Source: Alphaproteobacteria bacterium (GTDB taxonomy: Bacteria; Pseudomonadota; Alphaproteobacteria; Micropepsales; Micropepsaceae). From it: a stretch of DNA of 17,034 nt. Under the pieces are notes generated by a model. It was not told the DNA's origin and did not search any database. It was given only the letters and a program-made list of their open reading frames with translations. Where the stretch lies: assembly GCA_015654715.1 (NCBI GenBank), contig JAATGK010000463.1:1-17034 (forward strand), in the 5' to 3' direction. Made by a program: the position numbers and the translations under genes. Positions 15,219-17,034 of this stretch are shown here, piece after piece; the stretch's first letter is position 1, and each line of letters starts with the position of its first letter.

Positions 15219-15872
15219 CTACGGACCGCGTAACAGTATCAATCCCTGCCAGCCGTGCCAGATGATCTGGATGCCGATGCAGAGCAGGATGAACGCCATC
15301 AGGCGCACCACGACATTGACACCTGATGGACCGAGCCACTTCACGGTACGCTCGGCAAATCGGTAACAGACATAAATGGTGATGCAGAGCGCGAGAATGC
15401 CAATCAAAGCGCCGCCGCCGATCATCGCCAGACTGGCCAGATCATCGTAGGCTGGGCGCTGGCTGCCGAGCGCAATCGCCACCGACATCGACCCAGGACC
15501 GACGGTGAGCGGCATGGTGTAGGGATAGAACGATTCCAGCGGTTGGCCGTCGCTGTTCGTGACGGGCGCGTTGCTGTCGGCGCTGACACCCGAGTTCAGC
15601 ATGCGCCAGCCGAACGCCGTCACCACCAGGCCACCGCCGATGCGCACCACCGGTAGACTGATGCCGAAGAACTCCAAGACATGCGAACCGACCAGGAGCG
15701 AGCCGGTGAGCAGGAAGAAGCTGGCGATCGCCACCCGCCACGCCAGCATCGCGCGTTCGTGTTCGGTGCGGCTGTGCGTCATCGACAGGATGATCGGCGC
15801 GTTGCCGACCGGGTTGATGATCGGAAACAGCGCCGCGTAAGTGAGCAGAAAGGCGTTGGCGAAGGCGTTCAT
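15219..15872 (-). CDS. MarC-family integral membrane protein
   Basis: A 217-residue inner-membrane protein of the MarC/UPF0056 family with about six predicted helices. The N-terminus contains the family motif FPIINPVGNAPI (about 16-27). The middle carries YTMPLTVGPGSMSVAIALGS, the second half of the repeated MarC core. Length is typical. ATG 15872 has CAGGG five bases upstream. The molecular role of the family is not established; the early link to multiple antibiotic resistance in E. coli was not upheld. It is transcribed in the same direction as the RNase gene but is separated by 172 bases and a probable terminator, so it is likely its own unit. Confidence 0.93.
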   Translation of the reverse strand: MNAFANAFLLTYAALFPIINPVGNAPIILSMTHSRTEHERAMLAWRVAIASFFLLTGSLLVGSHVLEFFGISLPVVRIGGGLVVTAFGWRMLNSGVSADSNAPVTNSDGQPLESFYPYTMPLTVGPGSMSVAIALGSQRPAYDDLASLAMIGGGALIGILALCITIYVCYRFAERTVKWLGPSGVNVVVRLMAFILLCIGIQIIWHGWQGLILLRGP

Positions 15873-16563
15873 GGGTGCCCTGGGTAGAATCTGGAGAACA
15901 GACCGTAGCAGGCACCCCTATAAACGGCAAAAAGCGGAGAAATGTCGCCATCCTCCGCTTCGCCTCGAAGCCGCAGCCGCCTCCGGAAGCCGTTTTCAGG
16001 CGGCAATCGACAGAGCACATTCGCTTCCTTCCCGCGGAGCCGAGGGCGAACCGTTCGACGCGCGTGCGCCGCGCGTATGTCTCCTGTCTGTCTTTGACGC
16101 ACTGATCGTATAGACCCTCTGCGCGTTACGCCCCGTCTTCCTCCGGAACGGTTTCACCCCATTCCGGTCGCGCGCTGCGGTCGCCAAGCCCCTCCATCGA
16201 AAAATTCCGGTTCTGGAAATGGGTACGCGGTGCCAACAATTCAAGCCAGTGCGACAAACGTGACGCTGTTACGCGCGAGGCGCAGTTGCAGTTGTTCATG
16301 TCGATGAACGGATGGGGTTAACGATCGGGAGGGTTCTGTTTGCCGCTCTTCGCAGGTGGCTTACGCGGCCGCAGCGCCGAACGACCGCGCCTTGCGCCGC
16401 CCGCCCGCGAAGGGGCGGTCCGCACCCGGGTTCGGACTTTCGAGCAAGCGCAGTTTGGTCTGGGATGCGGCAGGTGCGAACATTGTTTTGACACCGATTG
16501 CCACTTTTGCCGGGCTCAGCGAAAATGGTGATTCAACGTGGCGGCGAATAACAGGGGCACGCA
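15873..16563. other. 691-base gap without a recognised gene
   Basis: No frame here has a convincing start, ribosome-binding site and recognisable product. A CCGCCC/GGGCGG hairpin lies at 16397-16418. The left end must hold the marC-like promoter and the right end the promoter of the small lipoprotein gene. A TTGACA at 16488 lacks a matching -10 at normal spacing. Confidence 0.5.
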
Positions 16564-16914
16564 ATGAAGCGAACGGTCGTTACTCTGGCAATACTGCTTC
16601 TTTGCGGATGTCACAGCGATCAGGCAAAAGTCGAGGGCTTCTGCGAGTTGGAGACGATCAAGTTCTCAGCCCAGCACTTCGATAATTACGCGGAGCGACT
16701 TCAAACTCTGAAAGAAGTTCAGATGATGCACGCTTGCATGCAGAGCTACGGTTATCGTTCGCGCTTTGATAAGTTGTGTCCTGTCGATGAAAAGGGAATT
16801 GACATTCTGGTGACCGAATATGGGAATGCAACAAACCCCTATTGCTATGAACCTGAAGGTTGGGGGGCGCGCCAATCATCTCATTTTGAGGGGTGGGTGA
16901 AAAGCTGGACATAG
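16564..16914 (+). CDS. Small putative lipoprotein of unknown function
   Basis: A 116-residue protein with a lipoprotein signal, MKRTVVTLAILLLCGC, in which Cys16 is the likely lipidated residue (Leu-Cys-Gly-Cys lipobox). The mature part has four further cysteines (27, 58, 72 and 93), which could form two disulphides in the periplasm. The segment ACMQSYGY resembles a Cys-Met-x3-Gly-Tyr motif seen in many small exported proteins. The start is supported by AGGGG six bases upstream. It is the only plus-strand gene supported here and is visibly AT-richer than its neighbours, suggesting separate acquisition. I do not recognise a family. Confidence 0.72.
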   Translation: MKRTVVTLAILLLCGCHSDQAKVEGFCELETIKFSAQHFDNYAERLQTLKEVQMMHACMQSYGYRSRFDKLCPVDEKGIDILVTEYGNATNPYCYEPEGWGARQSSHFEGWVKSWT

Positions 16915-17034
16915 GGAGTTTTCTTCCGGGCCATCGACCATTTTTTTCCCAAAATTCCCTCCGCTATTGCCTTTTAAGACTTTGCCAGAGGCAGAGCTAG
17001 AATACGCGCACTTCGTATGGATGCTGCTGCAGAA

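Noticed and set aside
16488..16493. TTGACA as the -35 element of the small lipoprotein gene
   Set aside because: No TATAAT-like sequence lies 16-18 bases downstream; a single hexamer is weak evidence.
16340..16531. Short plus-strand frame ending in a cysteine-rich stretch (GCGRCEHCFDTDCHFC)
   Set aside because: It needs a TTG start, lies in a gap with a competing frame, and the cysteine spacing matches no zinc-binding family I know. Probably chance.
16869..17034. Minus-strand frame open at the right edge of the window
   Set aside because: It ends within the lipoprotein gene on the other strand, has no motif, and cannot be judged without sequence beyond the edge.
1..17034. CRISPR arrays, insertion sequences, integrases or other transposable elements
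   Set aside because: No regularly spaced repeats, transposase or integrase motifs were seen on either strand. The island idea rests only on the tRNA-adjacent remnant.

Overview
The window is about 60% GC, drops towards the right end, and reads like a chromosomal segment of a Gram-negative alphaproteobacterium. The support is a ribonuclease E/G gene overlapping a yacG zinc-finger gene, a TonB-dependent receptor, a FadL-type porin, Tat-exported enzymes and frequent GTG starts. The class-level assignment is an inference from gene content; I cannot name a genus.

Right of the tRNA (about 11.6-17.0 kb) the content is mostly housekeeping. It comprises tRNA-Phe(GAA), a FadL/OmpP1 outer-membrane protein, yacG, an RNase E/G-family ribonuclease and a MarC-family membrane protein, all on the minus strand. 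A 691-base gap without a recognisable gene follows, then a small AT-richer lipoprotein gene on the plus strand.

Left of the tRNA (1-11.1 kb) is a one-directional minus-strand glycan-use locus. In transcription order it has an ECF sigma factor, a FecR-type anti-sigma regulator, a large TonB-dependent receptor with an STN signalling domain, a Tat-exported GH10 endo-xylanase, an 869-residue Tat-exported putative glycoside hydrolase of unassigned family, an MFS (ACS-type) transporter, and a Tat-exported GHL6-like putative glycosyl hydrolase that runs off the left edge. A coherent model is cell-surface signalling. Xylan-derived oligosaccharides bind the receptor, its STN domain signals through FecR to the sigma factor, and the receptor and enzymes are induced. 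The two unassigned hydrolases would process side chains or oligomers, and the MFS protein would import a small, probably acidic, product.

The most striking irregularity is an in-frame TAG in the FecR gene just after its transmembrane segment. The frame on both sides is intact and matches FecR family architecture, so one base change appears to have cut the regulator into an N-terminal anti-sigma piece and an untranslated periplasmic sensor. Other points of note are a strong intrinsic-terminator-like hairpin between the receptor and the xylanase, a coding-like gene remnant abutting the 3' end of tRNA-Phe (a possible integration scar), and a perfect inverted repeat over the start codon of the RNase gene.
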